NCBI GenBank assembly: GCA_047833665.1
Contig: CP181261.1
Location: forward strand, 682,001-746,000
DNA length: 64,000 bases
Origin: Caproicibacter sp047833665
GTDB taxonomy: Bacteria; Bacillota; Clostridia; Oscillospirales; Acutalibacteraceae
Direction: 5' to 3'
The notes below the pieces were generated by a model. It saw only the letters and a program-made list of their open reading frames with translations, was not told the DNA's origin and searched no databases. Position 1 is the stretch's first letter. Every line of letters starts with the position of its first letter. This document shows positions 25,637 to 33,828 of this stretch, piece after piece. The translations under genes and the position numbers were made by a program.

Positions 25637-27691
25637 ATGGACAACGGCAATGAATCCATGTTGGATGTTTATTTATTTGAAACAAATGATCTGTTGGAGC
25701 ATTTGGACGATATCCTGATTGAAAGTGAAAAGAACAAACAACTCAGTCAGGACGATATCAATGAGATTTTCCGTATCATGCACACCATCAAGGGTTCTTC
25801 CGCTATGATGCAGTTTGACAGTCTGGCGGTCATTTCCCATAAGATGGAGGATCTCTTTGCATATGTCCGAGATAATGGAATTGATGAAAAAGATCTGGAA
25901 GATCTGTTTGACCTTATGTTCCGCTCCGGAGACTTTTTAAGGGAGGAAGTCAATAAGGTCCAAAATGGTGAGGCCCTTACAACAGATATCGGCACATTAG
26001 AGCAGGAAATTAATGATTTTCTTAAAAAGATTTCCAACAGTGCGCCCGCAGCCCCGGCATCTGAGGCAGATTCGGTAAAGACTGAACCACAAAAAGTGGT
26101 TTCACCTGTTACTGGACGGGATGCTGCATTACTGCAGGAAGAATCTGCAAAAGGATTTCCGTTTGCCATCCGAGTTATTTTCGATGAAGAGGCTCAGATG
26201 GAAAATTTGCGCGCCTTTATGCTGGTGCACAACTTGCAGGATTTGGGTGCGGAATTTGAGTACATTCCCCGCGATATTGAAACCGATCAGGCCACAACGG
26301 CACAAATCCAAAAGGATGGCTTTTACCTTTTCTTCCGCGATGCACAGGCACGCGAACATGCCATTCCGGTGGTAGAATCGTTTACTTATACAAAGACGTA
26401 TTCTGTTTTAGACGGAACTTCTGCGGAGCAGAAAAAGAACGATAAAAACGATAAAAAAGAAAAGAGCGGGACAACGCAATCTAAGACAGCAACACCAAAT
26501 CATCATGCACCTGTAAAACAAAATCTGATTAATGTCAACCTTGCTAAGCTTGACAGTCTAATGGATTTAATGGGTGAAATTGTTATTACGGAGTCGATGG
26601 TTACTTCGAATCCGGTGCTGCAGAAAGTTGGACTGGATAATAATTTTGCCAAAGCGTCACGGCAGCTGCGCAAGCTGACGGATGAGCTGCAGGAAATTGT
26701 TATGTCGATCCGTATGGTGCCGGTCTCTACAGTCTTTCAGAAAATGAACCGAATTGTTCGGGATATGTGCAAGAAACTTAACAAGGATGCTCAGCTTGTT
26801 CTGATAGGGGCAGAGACTGAGGTGGACAAGACCATTGTGGACAGCATCAGCGATCCGATTATGCATCTTGTCCGCAACGCAATGGATCACGGTATTGAAA
26901 CAAAAGAAGAACGCGCGAAAACCTCAAAACCCCCAAAAGGAACCATTACGCTTTCCGCACAGAATACCGGAGGCGAAATTTTGATTACCGTCTCTGATGA
27001 CGGCGCCGGGATTGACCGGCAAGCGGTTTTGAATAAGGCACAGAAAAAAGGCCTTCTGACAAAACCTGCCGATGAATACACGGATCACGAGGTTAATCAA
27101 TTTATTCTAATGCCTGGATTCTCCACGAATGACGTGGTTACGGAATATTCCGGGCGCGGCGTTGGCATGGATGTTGTGAAAGAGAACGTGGAAAAAATTG
27201 GCGGGGAAGTTATGGTGGAAAGCACCCCCGGGCAGGGGACCAAAGTGGTCTTTAAAATTCCTCTGACACTTGCCATTGTCAATGGCATGAAAATTTCCGT
27301 TGGAAATACTACGTTCACGATTCCGATTAAAAATATCCTTCAATCGTTTAAGACAACGGATGATAATATCATGTACGACACGGAAATGCGTGAAATTATC
27401 ATGGTTCGCGGCCGCTATTATCCTGTGGTCCGGCTCCATAAAGTTTACAATCTCGATACGGAGGTTAAAGATATCAGCAACGGTATCATGATATTGGTCG
27501 GTACAAACGATAATTCATACTGCATTTTTGCAGATGCACTTCTTGGGGAACAGCAAGTGGTTGTAAAGCCCATTCCTGCCTATCTAAATCAGTTCAAAGT
27601 GAAGAAAAAGGGGATCGACGGCTGCGCAATTCTTGGAGACGGCAGTATCAGTCTGATCCTGAATATTCAAAATCTTTACAATGCAAGCTGA
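25637..27691 (+). CDS. cheA: Chemotaxis histidine kinase CheA
   Basis: A 684-residue CheA with all five domains. P1: phosphoacceptor H49 in IFRIMHTIKGSSAMM. P2: CheY-binding domain about 175-265. P3 dimerisation about 320-385. P4 ATP-binding: VRNAMDHGIE (N box), SDDGAGID and GRGVGMDVVKENVEKIGG (G boxes). P5 CheW-like to the end. It phosphorylates CheY. Its other usual target, CheB, has a degenerate receiver here. In-frame GTG at 25571 and ATG at 25619 exist; GGGAGAG lies nine bases before the ATG at 25637, which is preferred. Confidence 0.95.
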   Translation: MDNGNESMLDVYLFETNDLLEHLDDILIESEKNKQLSQDDINEIFRIMHTIKGSSAMMQFDSLAVISHKMEDLFAYVRDNGIDEKDLEDLFDLMFRSGDFLREEVNKVQNGEALTTDIGTLEQEINDFLKKISNSAPAAPASEADSVKTEPQKVVSPVTGRDAALLQEESAKGFPFAIRVIFDEEAQMENLRAFMLVHNLQDLGAEFEYIPRDIETDQATTAQIQKDGFYLFFRDAQAREHAIPVVESFTYTKTYSVLDGTSAEQKKNDKNDKKEKSGTTQSKTATPNHHAPVKQNLINVNLAKLDSLMDLMGEIVITESMVTSNPVLQKVGLDNNFAKASRQLRKLTDELQEIVMSIRMVPVSTVFQKMNRIVRDMCKKLNKDAQLVLIGAETEVDKTIVDSISDPIMHLVRNAMDHGIETKEERAKTSKPPKGTITLSAQNTGGEILITVSDDGAGIDRQAVLNKAQKKGLLTKPADEYTDHEVNQFILMPGFSTNDVVTEYSGRGVGMDVVKENVEKIGGEVMVESTPGQGTKVVFKIPLTLAIVNGMKISVGNTTFTIPIKNILQSFKTTDDNIMYDTEMREIIMVRGRYYPVVRLHKVYNLDTEVKDISNGIMILVGTNDNSYCIFADALLGEQQVVVKPIPAYLNQFKVKKKGIDGCAILGDGSISLILNIQNLYNAS

Positions 27692-27710
27692 TGCTGTGGC
27701 AGGAACTGGT

Positions 27711-28511
27711 ATGATTCGTTTAACCGACCAAGAATTTTATGAACTCGTCAATTTTATCCGCACAAACTTTGGTATTAATCTTGAAAAAAAACGCCTTTTA
27801 ATAGAAGCGCGCCTCTTTTCCGTGCTTGCTCAAAAAAACATTTCCAGTTTTACGCAGTATTTTAATTTAATTCGAAATAATCCGGATGAACTCAATACCA
27901 TGTTGAACCGGTTAACCACAAATCACACCTATTTCATGCGGGAACCGCGCCATTTTGAGTTTTTGAAAGAGGTGATTCTTCCAGAACTAACGAAAAACAA
28001 CCGTGACAAATGCCTTCGCATTTGGAGTGCTGGATGTTCGACAGGGGAAGAAGCATACACAGCGGTCATGGTGATGAAAGATTGGTTTGGTCCGGTAACC
28101 GACTGGGATTATCGAATTTTGGCTACAGATATTTCCACCAAAGTGTTGCAGGCGGCTCACACAGGTGTTTATTCATCAGCGGAGTTGAGCAATCTTCCAG
28201 CAGCATGGAAAATGAAATACTTTCAAAAGAAAGATGAACAAACTTATGTGCTGAGTGACGAGATAAAAAAAGAGGTTATATTCCGAAAATTTAATCTGAT
28301 GGATTCGTTTCCGTTCCAGCGGCCATTCGACCTGATTTTCTGCAGAAATGTAATGATATATTTTGACCAGAAAACCAAAAACCAACTCATTCAAAAATTT
28401 TACAACTGTCTCAGGCCAGGGGGGTATCTGCTGATTGGACATTCGGAAACCATTCAGCGTGATATCGTTCCGTTTCGCTATATAGAACCTTCCATTTATC
28501 AGAAAGGATAA
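27711..28511 (+). CDS. cheR: Chemoreceptor methyltransferase CheR
   Basis: A 266-residue CheR. An N-terminal helical domain (FYELVNFIRTNFGINLEKKR, TNHTYFMREPRHFEFL) leads to a SAM-binding Rossmann domain with IWSAGCSTGEEAYTAVM, ILATDIS, IFCRNVMIYFD and GGYLLIGHSE. It methylates receptor glutamates. The frame reaches back to an ATG at 27681 inside cheA; the ATG at 27711 with CAGGAACT upstream gives the family length. No C-terminal pentapeptide-binding beta subdomain difference can be judged. Confidence 0.94.
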   Translation: MIRLTDQEFYELVNFIRTNFGINLEKKRLLIEARLFSVLAQKNISSFTQYFNLIRNNPDELNTMLNRLTTNHTYFMREPRHFEFLKEVILPELTKNNRDKCLRIWSAGCSTGEEAYTAVMVMKDWFGPVTDWDYRILATDISTKVLQAAHTGVYSSAELSNLPAAWKMKYFQKKDEQTYVLSDEIKKEVIFRKFNLMDSFPFQRPFDLIFCRNVMIYFDQKTKNQLIQKFYNCLRPGGYLLIGHSETIQRDIVPFRYIEPSIYQKG

Positions 28512-28517
28512 GGCTAT

Positions 28518-29513
28518 ATGCCCTTTCAAAAAATCAAAGTACTCATCGTAGATCATTCACAGGAACTTACATTAAGACTAAGCAAATCGATGCCAAATGA
28601 TTCTGCATTTGAAGAAGTTAAAATCGTACACAGTTTTTCTGAAGTAATTTCTGCACTAGAAACATACCAGCCGGATGTGATACTTGCCGGAACTCAATTC
28701 GAGGGAGGAGATGTCGAAGATCTAATAAAATCTGTCAACATTCCCGTGGTTGTTATGTCTCACAGTGAGCATGACGCAAAACATCAGTGGGAAGGTGCCG
28801 CTGATTTTGTCCTGATTCCGGAGCATACCGAAGAGAAGCGTTGGCAGGCATTTTGCAGTGAAGTCTGCGTTAAAATTAAAATTGCGGCAGTGCCAAAACA
28901 AACCGGTGCTGCTCACTTTAAAAAGCGAACTGCGGCAACAGAATCATCGGAGAGAGTTATTGTCATTGGTGCTTCTACCGGTGGGACGGACGCAACGGCG
29001 GAAATTATCAGGCATCTTCCCAATAATTTGCCGGGCATTGTTATTGTTCAGCATATGCCGTCAGGCTTTACCAAACTGTATGCACAAAGACTGGACAGGC
29101 TGTCAGGTATCCGCGTTTCCGAAGCGAAGGACGGAGACCGAGTTGAGCGTGGGAGCGCCTTAATTGCACCGGGAGGACGGCACCTTGTTCTGAAAAAAGA
29201 CCGGAATGGATATTATGTGCGTTGTGTTGAGGGCAAACGCGTAAACGGACATTGTCCGTCCGTTGGCGTTTTGTTCGATTCGGCAGCAAAAACAGCGGGT
29301 TCTCAGGCAATCGGCGTCATTTTAACCGGCATGGGAAAGGATGGTGCTGAGGGCCTGCTGCATATGCGGCAGGCAGGAGCCTATACCATTGGGCAAGATG
29401 AAGCTACCAGTGTGGTTTACGGTATGCCAATGGAGGCATTTAAAATAGGCGCTGTGGTAAAGCAAGCACCGTTGCAGGAAATTGCGGATCTTCTTGTTCG
29501 CCACCTTATATAA
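28518..29513 (+). CDS. cheB: CheB methylesterase with degenerate receiver domain
   Basis: A 331-residue CheB. The methylesterase domain is intact: Ser153 (GASTGG), His179 (VQHMPSG) and Asp275 (GMGKDGAEG). The receiver domain (1-122) keeps the fold but has lost the chemistry: the acidic pair is D12-H13 (VDHS), the phosphoacceptor position is Gly58 (PDVILAGTQF instead of a D) and the conserved Lys is Ile100 (FVLIPE). It therefore should not be activated by CheA phosphorylation. It removes methyl groups from receptors; control may be constitutive or through another binding event. It follows cheR by six bases. Confidence 0.92.
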   Translation: MPFQKIKVLIVDHSQELTLRLSKSMPNDSAFEEVKIVHSFSEVISALETYQPDVILAGTQFEGGDVEDLIKSVNIPVVVMSHSEHDAKHQWEGAADFVLIPEHTEEKRWQAFCSEVCVKIKIAAVPKQTGAAHFKKRTAATESSERVIVIGASTGGTDATAEIIRHLPNNLPGIVIVQHMPSGFTKLYAQRLDRLSGIRVSEAKDGDRVERGSALIAPGGRHLVLKKDRNGYYVRCVEGKRVNGHCPSVGVLFDSAAKTAGSQAIGVILTGMGKDGAEGLLHMRQAGAYTIGQDEATSVVYGMPMEAFKIGAVVKQAPLQEIADLLVRHLI

Positions 29514-29537
29514 ATTTTTTACTGGGAGTTGTAAAAA

Positions 29538-31622
29538 TTGATTAGAGGGAATTTGAAAGCATTCTTTAGGCCGTTTGTTCAAAAGTTCAAATCAGTTCGA
29601 ACAAAATTCCACAAGCGTGTGAAAAGAAACACATTCGGACATAATTTTGGAATTAAAGGCCAAAAAGGCTTAAAAAGGAAATTACTAACCCGCGTTATGA
29701 TAATGACGGTTGTCATCTGCATTATTTTTGGGGGAACGACACTGTTTCTGATTTATCAAAATGCCATGAGCTTTATGAAGGATCAAGTGGACTCTTCTGC
29801 AGAGGCATACAATAACCTTGTCAAAAGTTCCCTGGATAAATATCAGCTTGCGTTGAGTGATATTTCCCAAAATATCGATATTTTTGACAGAACCAAGACA
29901 CAGGAAGGAATACAAAAAGAATTGGACTTTCAGGCCAGATCCCATGGATTTTACAGACTTGATTTAGTGGATAGTTCTGGACAAACGTTCAGTGGTAAGG
30001 ATGTCAGCAAAACAGATTATTTTGTGGGGGCCTTAAAAAGTGGACATACATACATATCTAGCCCTCAAAAGACTGATGAAGCCAACGGAATGCTGGCGAC
30101 AATTGCCACTTGTATTGTTGACCCATATGATAGATCCCTCAAGGTCCTTGCCGGTTCAATTTCCGCAGGAACGTTAAACACGATGATCAACGGTGTTAAA
30201 ATTGGACAAACAGGTTATGGATTTATAGTAGATCAAACCGGAACCATTATAGCAGATAAAAATATAAACAATGTTCTGCAGCGCGTGAATTACATGGAAC
30301 TAGCCAAACAAGATCCATCCTATGCTGAAATAGGCGAAGTAGTGAAAAATATGGCAGCGGGAAAGAAAGGTGGTCAATTAATCAATTTTAAGGGGCAGCA
30401 AGTCTATATCTCCTATATACCGATTCCTGGTGTAAGCAACTGGTCTCTTGGTGTTGTGGCAGTCAAATCGGAAATGCTTGGCAGTATGTATCGAGCAATC
30501 TACATAGCGATTGCCATCATTGCAGTGTTTCTAATACTTTCCGTTTTAGTTTCCAGAAGCATTGCAATTCCGATTGTAAAACCTGTGCTGTCGCTTGCAG
30601 GCCGCATTGAAACATTGGCGGACGGCGACCTGCACTCGGAAGTACCCATTGTTCATACCAAGGATGAAATTGAGTCCCTATCAAAAACATTTAATGCAAC
30701 TGTGGCATCGTTAAATGGGTATATTGCGGAGATATCCAATGTGCTTGGCGGCATGGCGCAGGGTGATTTTACTCTAAGCACACGGCGGGAATACCGCGGA
30801 GATTTTGTCGCCATCAAAGATGCATTGAACTCTATTATCGCCTCCATGAACTTAATGTTCAGTGACATCAGACGGATGGCCGAACAGGTGGCAGGAGGTG
30901 CTCAACAGGTATCGGAAGGCTCGCACACAATTGCCCAGGGCGCTACAGAACAAGCGGGAACCATTGAGCAGCTTGCCGCTTCCATGAAAGAAATCACAAT
31001 GAAAGTTGAAGAAAGTGCGCAATATGTTAAAAAGGCGGATTCGTTGGCTTCTAACACAATGAATCAGGTTACCCGTGGAAGCGAACAGATGAAAAAAATG
31101 ATTGCTGCAATGTCCAGAATTGAGGATACTTCCAGCAGAATTGAAAAAATTATCAAAACCATTGAAGATATAGCATTTCAAACTAATATTCTCGCACTAA
31201 ATGCTGCGGTAGAAGCTGCGCGTGCCGGAGAGGCCGGAAAAGGTTTTTCCGTTGTTGCGGACGAAGTGAGAAATTTGGCCGGGAAAAGCTCAGAAGCAGT
31301 TAAAAACACGTCCAGTCTGATTCGGGATTCCATCAATGCTGTGGAGGAAGGACGGAAAATCGCCGATGAAACAGCAGCAGCGTTGAAAGAAATTATTAGC
31401 GGCGTTGAATCAATGGCCTCATTGTTTGGATCTATTTCAAAGTCTTCACAGGAACAGGCAAAAGCTATTGGTCAAATCAATCAAGGAACAGAACAGATTT
31501 CTGCTGTTGTCCAGTCAAATTCTGCCACAGCAGAACAGAGTGCAGCAACTAGCCAGGAATTAAGTCGACTCGCAAAGCAGCTGCAAGGGGCACTAAGTAC
31601 ACTCAAGTTGCGTGATTCGTGA
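29538..31622 (+). CDS. Methyl-accepting chemotaxis protein with dCache sensor
   Basis: A 694-residue receptor. A basic cytoplasmic leader of about 50 residues is followed by TM1 (about 52-73), an extracellular dCache-type domain (about 76-315; YRLDLVDSSGQTFSGKDVSKTDYF type strands, written here only in part: DVSKTDYFVGAL), TM2 (about 316-338), HAMP, and the signalling domain with IIKTIEDIAFQTNILALNA and EAARAGEAGKGFSVVADEVR. The start is TTG with GGGAG nine bases upstream. dCache domains usually bind amino acids or small acids. It ends the cheA-cheR-cheB unit and has its own terminator. Confidence 0.92.
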   Translation: MIRGNLKAFFRPFVQKFKSVRTKFHKRVKRNTFGHNFGIKGQKGLKRKLLTRVMIMTVVICIIFGGTTLFLIYQNAMSFMKDQVDSSAEAYNNLVKSSLDKYQLALSDISQNIDIFDRTKTQEGIQKELDFQARSHGFYRLDLVDSSGQTFSGKDVSKTDYFVGALKSGHTYISSPQKTDEANGMLATIATCIVDPYDRSLKVLAGSISAGTLNTMINGVKIGQTGYGFIVDQTGTIIADKNINNVLQRVNYMELAKQDPSYAEIGEVVKNMAAGKKGGQLINFKGQQVYISYIPIPGVSNWSLGVVAVKSEMLGSMYRAIYIAIAIIAVFLILSVLVSRSIAIPIVKPVLSLAGRIETLADGDLHSEVPIVHTKDEIESLSKTFNATVASLNGYIAEISNVLGGMAQGDFTLSTRREYRGDFVAIKDALNSIIASMNLMFSDIRRMAEQVAGGAQQVSEGSHTIAQGATEQAGTIEQLAASMKEITMKVEESAQYVKKADSLASNTMNQVTRGSEQMKKMIAAMSRIEDTSSRIEKIIKTIEDIAFQTNILALNAAVEAARAGEAGKGFSVVADEVRNLAGKSSEAVKNTSSLIRDSINAVEEGRKIADETAAALKEIISGVESMASLFGSISKSSQEQAKAIGQINQGTEQISAVVQSNSATAEQSAATSQELSRLAKQLQGALSTLKLRDS

Positions 31623-31635
31623 TTGAATTTTTAAT

Positions 31636-31680
31636 AATGCCGGTCTTCCAGCCTCGAATGGCAGGTAGACCGGCATTTTT
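31636..31680 (+). terminator. Terminator of the cheA-cheR-cheB-receptor unit
   Basis: AATGCCGGTCT and AGACCGGCATT form an 11-bp stem around a 20-base loop, followed by TTTTT. It starts 14 bases after the receptor stop. Confidence 0.88.
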
Positions 31681-31756
31681 AAACAGTTAAATATCGGAAG
31701 ATTTTGTAAAAAGCAGAGAGCTGCACTGCATGTCTGGTAACAATGCAGGGAAAATA

Positions 31757-31788
31757 AATGGAAGCGCCGAAAAAACGGCGCTTCCATT
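31757..31788 (-). terminator. Terminator of the glycerate kinase unit
   Basis: AATGGAAGCGCCG, six-base A loop, CGGCGCTTCCATT: a 13-bp perfect stem, 35 bases past the glycerate kinase stop on the - strand and followed there by TATTTTCCC. It probably works in the - direction. Confidence 0.75.
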
Positions 31789-31822
31789 CGACAAGAATGA
31801 TTGAAACTTTTTCGTGCAAATA

Positions 31823-32962
31823 TTATATGTTTTTCTCCGTTGCAATAAAAAAGCGCATTAGGTTATCCATGGTAAGAGTTAAATCTTGCCGGCAGCGGAG
31901 TTTTGCTTCTGAAAAGGGAATGGCCACCCGATTGATACTGAAAATGGCACTAACACCCTCGTCATAGGCCTGCGTAATCTCGTCACCAATGTCGCCGACT
32001 ACGGCGATGAGCGGTACGCCTTGTTTTTTGGTTCGGCGCGCAACTCCGATGACCACCTTTCCGCCCAGTGACTGAGAGTCCAATTTCCCTTCTCCACTGA
32101 AAACGAGATCAGTTCCCGAAAGCTGCTCGTCAAAATGTACCGTGTCGAGTATGGTTTCAATCCCCATTTGCAATTGGCTGTCAAAAAATGCAGCCATGCC
32201 GCCACCCATACCGCCGGCCGCACCTGCACCCGGCAGTGAAAGAATGTCTTTTCCAAGATCCTTGCGGACAATCTGTGCGAAATGCTCCAGATTTCGGTCA
32301 AGCTGGCGGACTTCCGCTTCAGTTGCGCCCTTTTGTGGGCCGAAAACGAAGGAGGCACCACGAGGACCGCATAAGGGGTTATCAATGTCGCACATGGTAA
32401 TCAATTCAACATTCCGAAGGGCCGGATTGATATCGCTTACATCAATTGATGCAATGTTTCCAAGCGTTTCTCCAACGGGGAGAAAATCCTTTCCGTTTTT
32501 GTCGCGGAAACGGACGCCTAAGGCAGCGGCAGCACCTGTACCGCCGTCATTTGTTGCACTTCCTCCTAGACCAACGATAATTTTGCGGCATCCGGATTCC
32601 GCGGCGTGGGCAATCAGCTGTCCCACACCGTAAGTGGTGGTCTTACCTGCAGATCTGTGTTTGCCAACAAGCGGAAGACCGGCCGCTGCAGCCATCTCCA
32701 CCACAGCGGTTCCATCCGGAAGTCTGCCGTAAAATGCAGGAATATCTTCAAAATATGGGCCTTTCACGGTTAGAGAAATTTTTTCGCCTCCAACGGCGGC
32801 CAAAAAAGCATCTACACTGCCTTCTCCGCCGTCTGCAACGGGAATGCTCATGACGTTGGCATGAGGAAAATACTTGAGGATTGCCTCTTTCATAATGGCA
32901 CAAATCTCAATGGAGGACATTGTGCCTTTAAAAGAATCGGGAATAAGTATCACTTTGTTCAT
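31823..32962 (-). CDS. Glycerate kinase (GarK/GlxK family)
   Basis: A 379-residue type I glycerate kinase: start KVILIPDSFKGTMSSIEICA, then PVADGGEGSVDAF, GLGGSATNDGGTGAA and a C-terminal GEGKLDSQSLGGK. It phosphorylates D-glycerate, normally to 2-phosphoglycerate, feeding glycolysis. TTAGGAGGTTGTCCC is a strong ribosome site. In many Firmicutes and enterobacteria this gene sits behind a GntP-family glycerate/gluconate permease and a CdaR-type regulator; here only a chimera of these two remains upstream, so substrate import must come from elsewhere or has been lost. Confidence 0.93.
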   Translation of the reverse strand: MNKVILIPDSFKGTMSSIEICAIMKEAILKYFPHANVMSIPVADGGEGSVDAFLAAVGGEKISLTVKGPYFEDIPAFYGRLPDGTAVVEMAAAAGLPLVGKHRSAGKTTTYGVGQLIAHAAESGCRKIIVGLGGSATNDGGTGAAAALGVRFRDKNGKDFLPVGETLGNIASIDVSDINPALRNVELITMCDIDNPLCGPRGASFVFGPQKGATEAEVRQLDRNLEHFAQIVRKDLGKDILSLPGAGAAGGMGGGMAAFFDSQLQMGIETILDTVHFDEQLSGTDLVFSGEGKLDSQSLGGKVVIGVARRTKKQGVPLIAVVGDIGDEITQAYDEGVSAIFSINRVAIPFSEAKLRCRQDLTLTMDNLMRFFIATEKNI

Positions 32963-33032
32963 GGGACAACCTCCTAACTTGCCACCAAATTCGCAGAAAA
33001 TGCAAAGTCGAATTTTATATGTTTTTTATTCA

Positions 33033-33659
33033 TCAATGCAGAATCAAAGACAAAATAAACACTGTGGCCATGGAAGCCAGACCTTCAAACAGAGTAACCA
33101 TGGTTTGAGTTTTGTATCCTTGTTCCGGCTGCATTGCACCGAAATTTGTTACAACCCAGAAATAAGAGTCGTTTGCATGGGAAACTGTCATGGCACCGGC
33201 GCCGATTGCCATAACTGTCAGTGCACTCATCACAGGGGACTGCAGGCCGAGGATCCAATCCTCCAAAAAACGGTTTTCAATTTTTTTATCCAGACGTTCC
33301 TGATTTTGTGCATAACTTTCGCGAACCAAAATTTCTGTCATTTTCCGAACGATTTGGCCGTAATTATAAACCTGCTCATATTCGCCGGTGATGCCCACAA
33401 CACCGATAATGTTTTCGTTGATGTTGATTGGAAGGTTTAAGCCGGCGCGGGTTGATGACGTTTCATCCTCCTTTTTTACATAAAATTCGTCGAGATGTTC
33501 ATCGATAATTTTTTTTGCGCCTGCGTGGAAATCTCCTATTCGCTTAGGATCCGTGCTTGCTATGATATAGCCGTTTTCATCCATTATATTGACATGCTGT
33601 TTTACAATGGAACTAATTTCATATGCAATCTGCTGTGCACTTTGAGCAGAAAGTAACAT
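33033..33659 (-). CDS. Chimera: CdaR sugar-diacid sensor domain fused to GntP permease C-terminus
   Basis: A 208-residue open frame made of two unrelated parts. Residues 1-135 match the Diacid_rec domain of CdaR regulators (LSAQSAQQIAYEISSIVKQ, IIASTDPKRIGDFHAGA, LPININENIIGVVGITG), ending at FLEDWILG where the regulator body should continue. From about residue 139 the text is the tail of a GntP-family permease: VMSALTVMAIGAGAMTVSHA, NDSYFWVVTNFG, then a final membrane helix. A deletion that joined a cdaR gene to the 3' end of the following gntP gene explains this in one step. The helix-turn-helix of CdaR and most permease helices are gone, so neither function is expected. The frame reaches 33716, but GGGGGAAA precedes the ATG at 33659. 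Confidence 0.85.
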   Translation of the reverse strand: MLLSAQSAQQIAYEISSIVKQHVNIMDENGYIIASTDPKRIGDFHAGAKKIIDEHLDEFYVKKEDETSSTRAGLNLPININENIIGVVGITGEYEQVYNYGQIVRKMTEILVRESYAQNQERLDKKIENRFLEDWILGLQSPVMSALTVMAIGAGAMTVSHANDSYFWVVTNFGAMQPEQGYKTQTMVTLFEGLASMATVFILSLILH

Positions 33660-33690
33660 CCTGTGTTTTCCCCCGCTGTTCCTGTTATTT

Positions 33691-33714
33691 AAAAAGGAAG
33701 GCAATACGCCTTCC
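33691..33714 (-). terminator. Terminator after ypeB, or attenuator in the cdaR' leader
   Basis: On the - strand GGAAGGC, loop GTATT, GCCTTCC, then TTTTT: a compact intrinsic terminator. It lies 115 bases past the ypeB stop and 32 bases before the chimera's ATG. Because a promoter-like extended -10 lies just upstream, it could also act in the leader of the chimera/glycerate kinase transcript. Confidence 0.75.
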
Positions 33715-33728
33715 AATTTACTATCTAT

Positions 33729-33737
33729 ATTATATCA
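33729..33737 (-). promoter_or_regulatory. Extended -10 promoter with adjacent direct repeat
   Basis: On the - strand TGATATAAT (33737-33729) is a perfect extended -10. No good -35 is seen. On the + strand TATATCACAG occurs twice (33731-33740 and 33742-33751), one base apart, overlapping the -10; this could be an operator, for instance for the CdaR regulator that has been lost. Start of transcription would be near 33722. Confidence 0.45.
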
Positions 33738-33828
33738 CAGGTATATCACAGAAGATTTAAAGCAGAGACAGCGCAGGGAGAGTGTGTTGGACATTTGCGC
33801 ATTTCCCGTCTGTGAAAACTGTATACGC

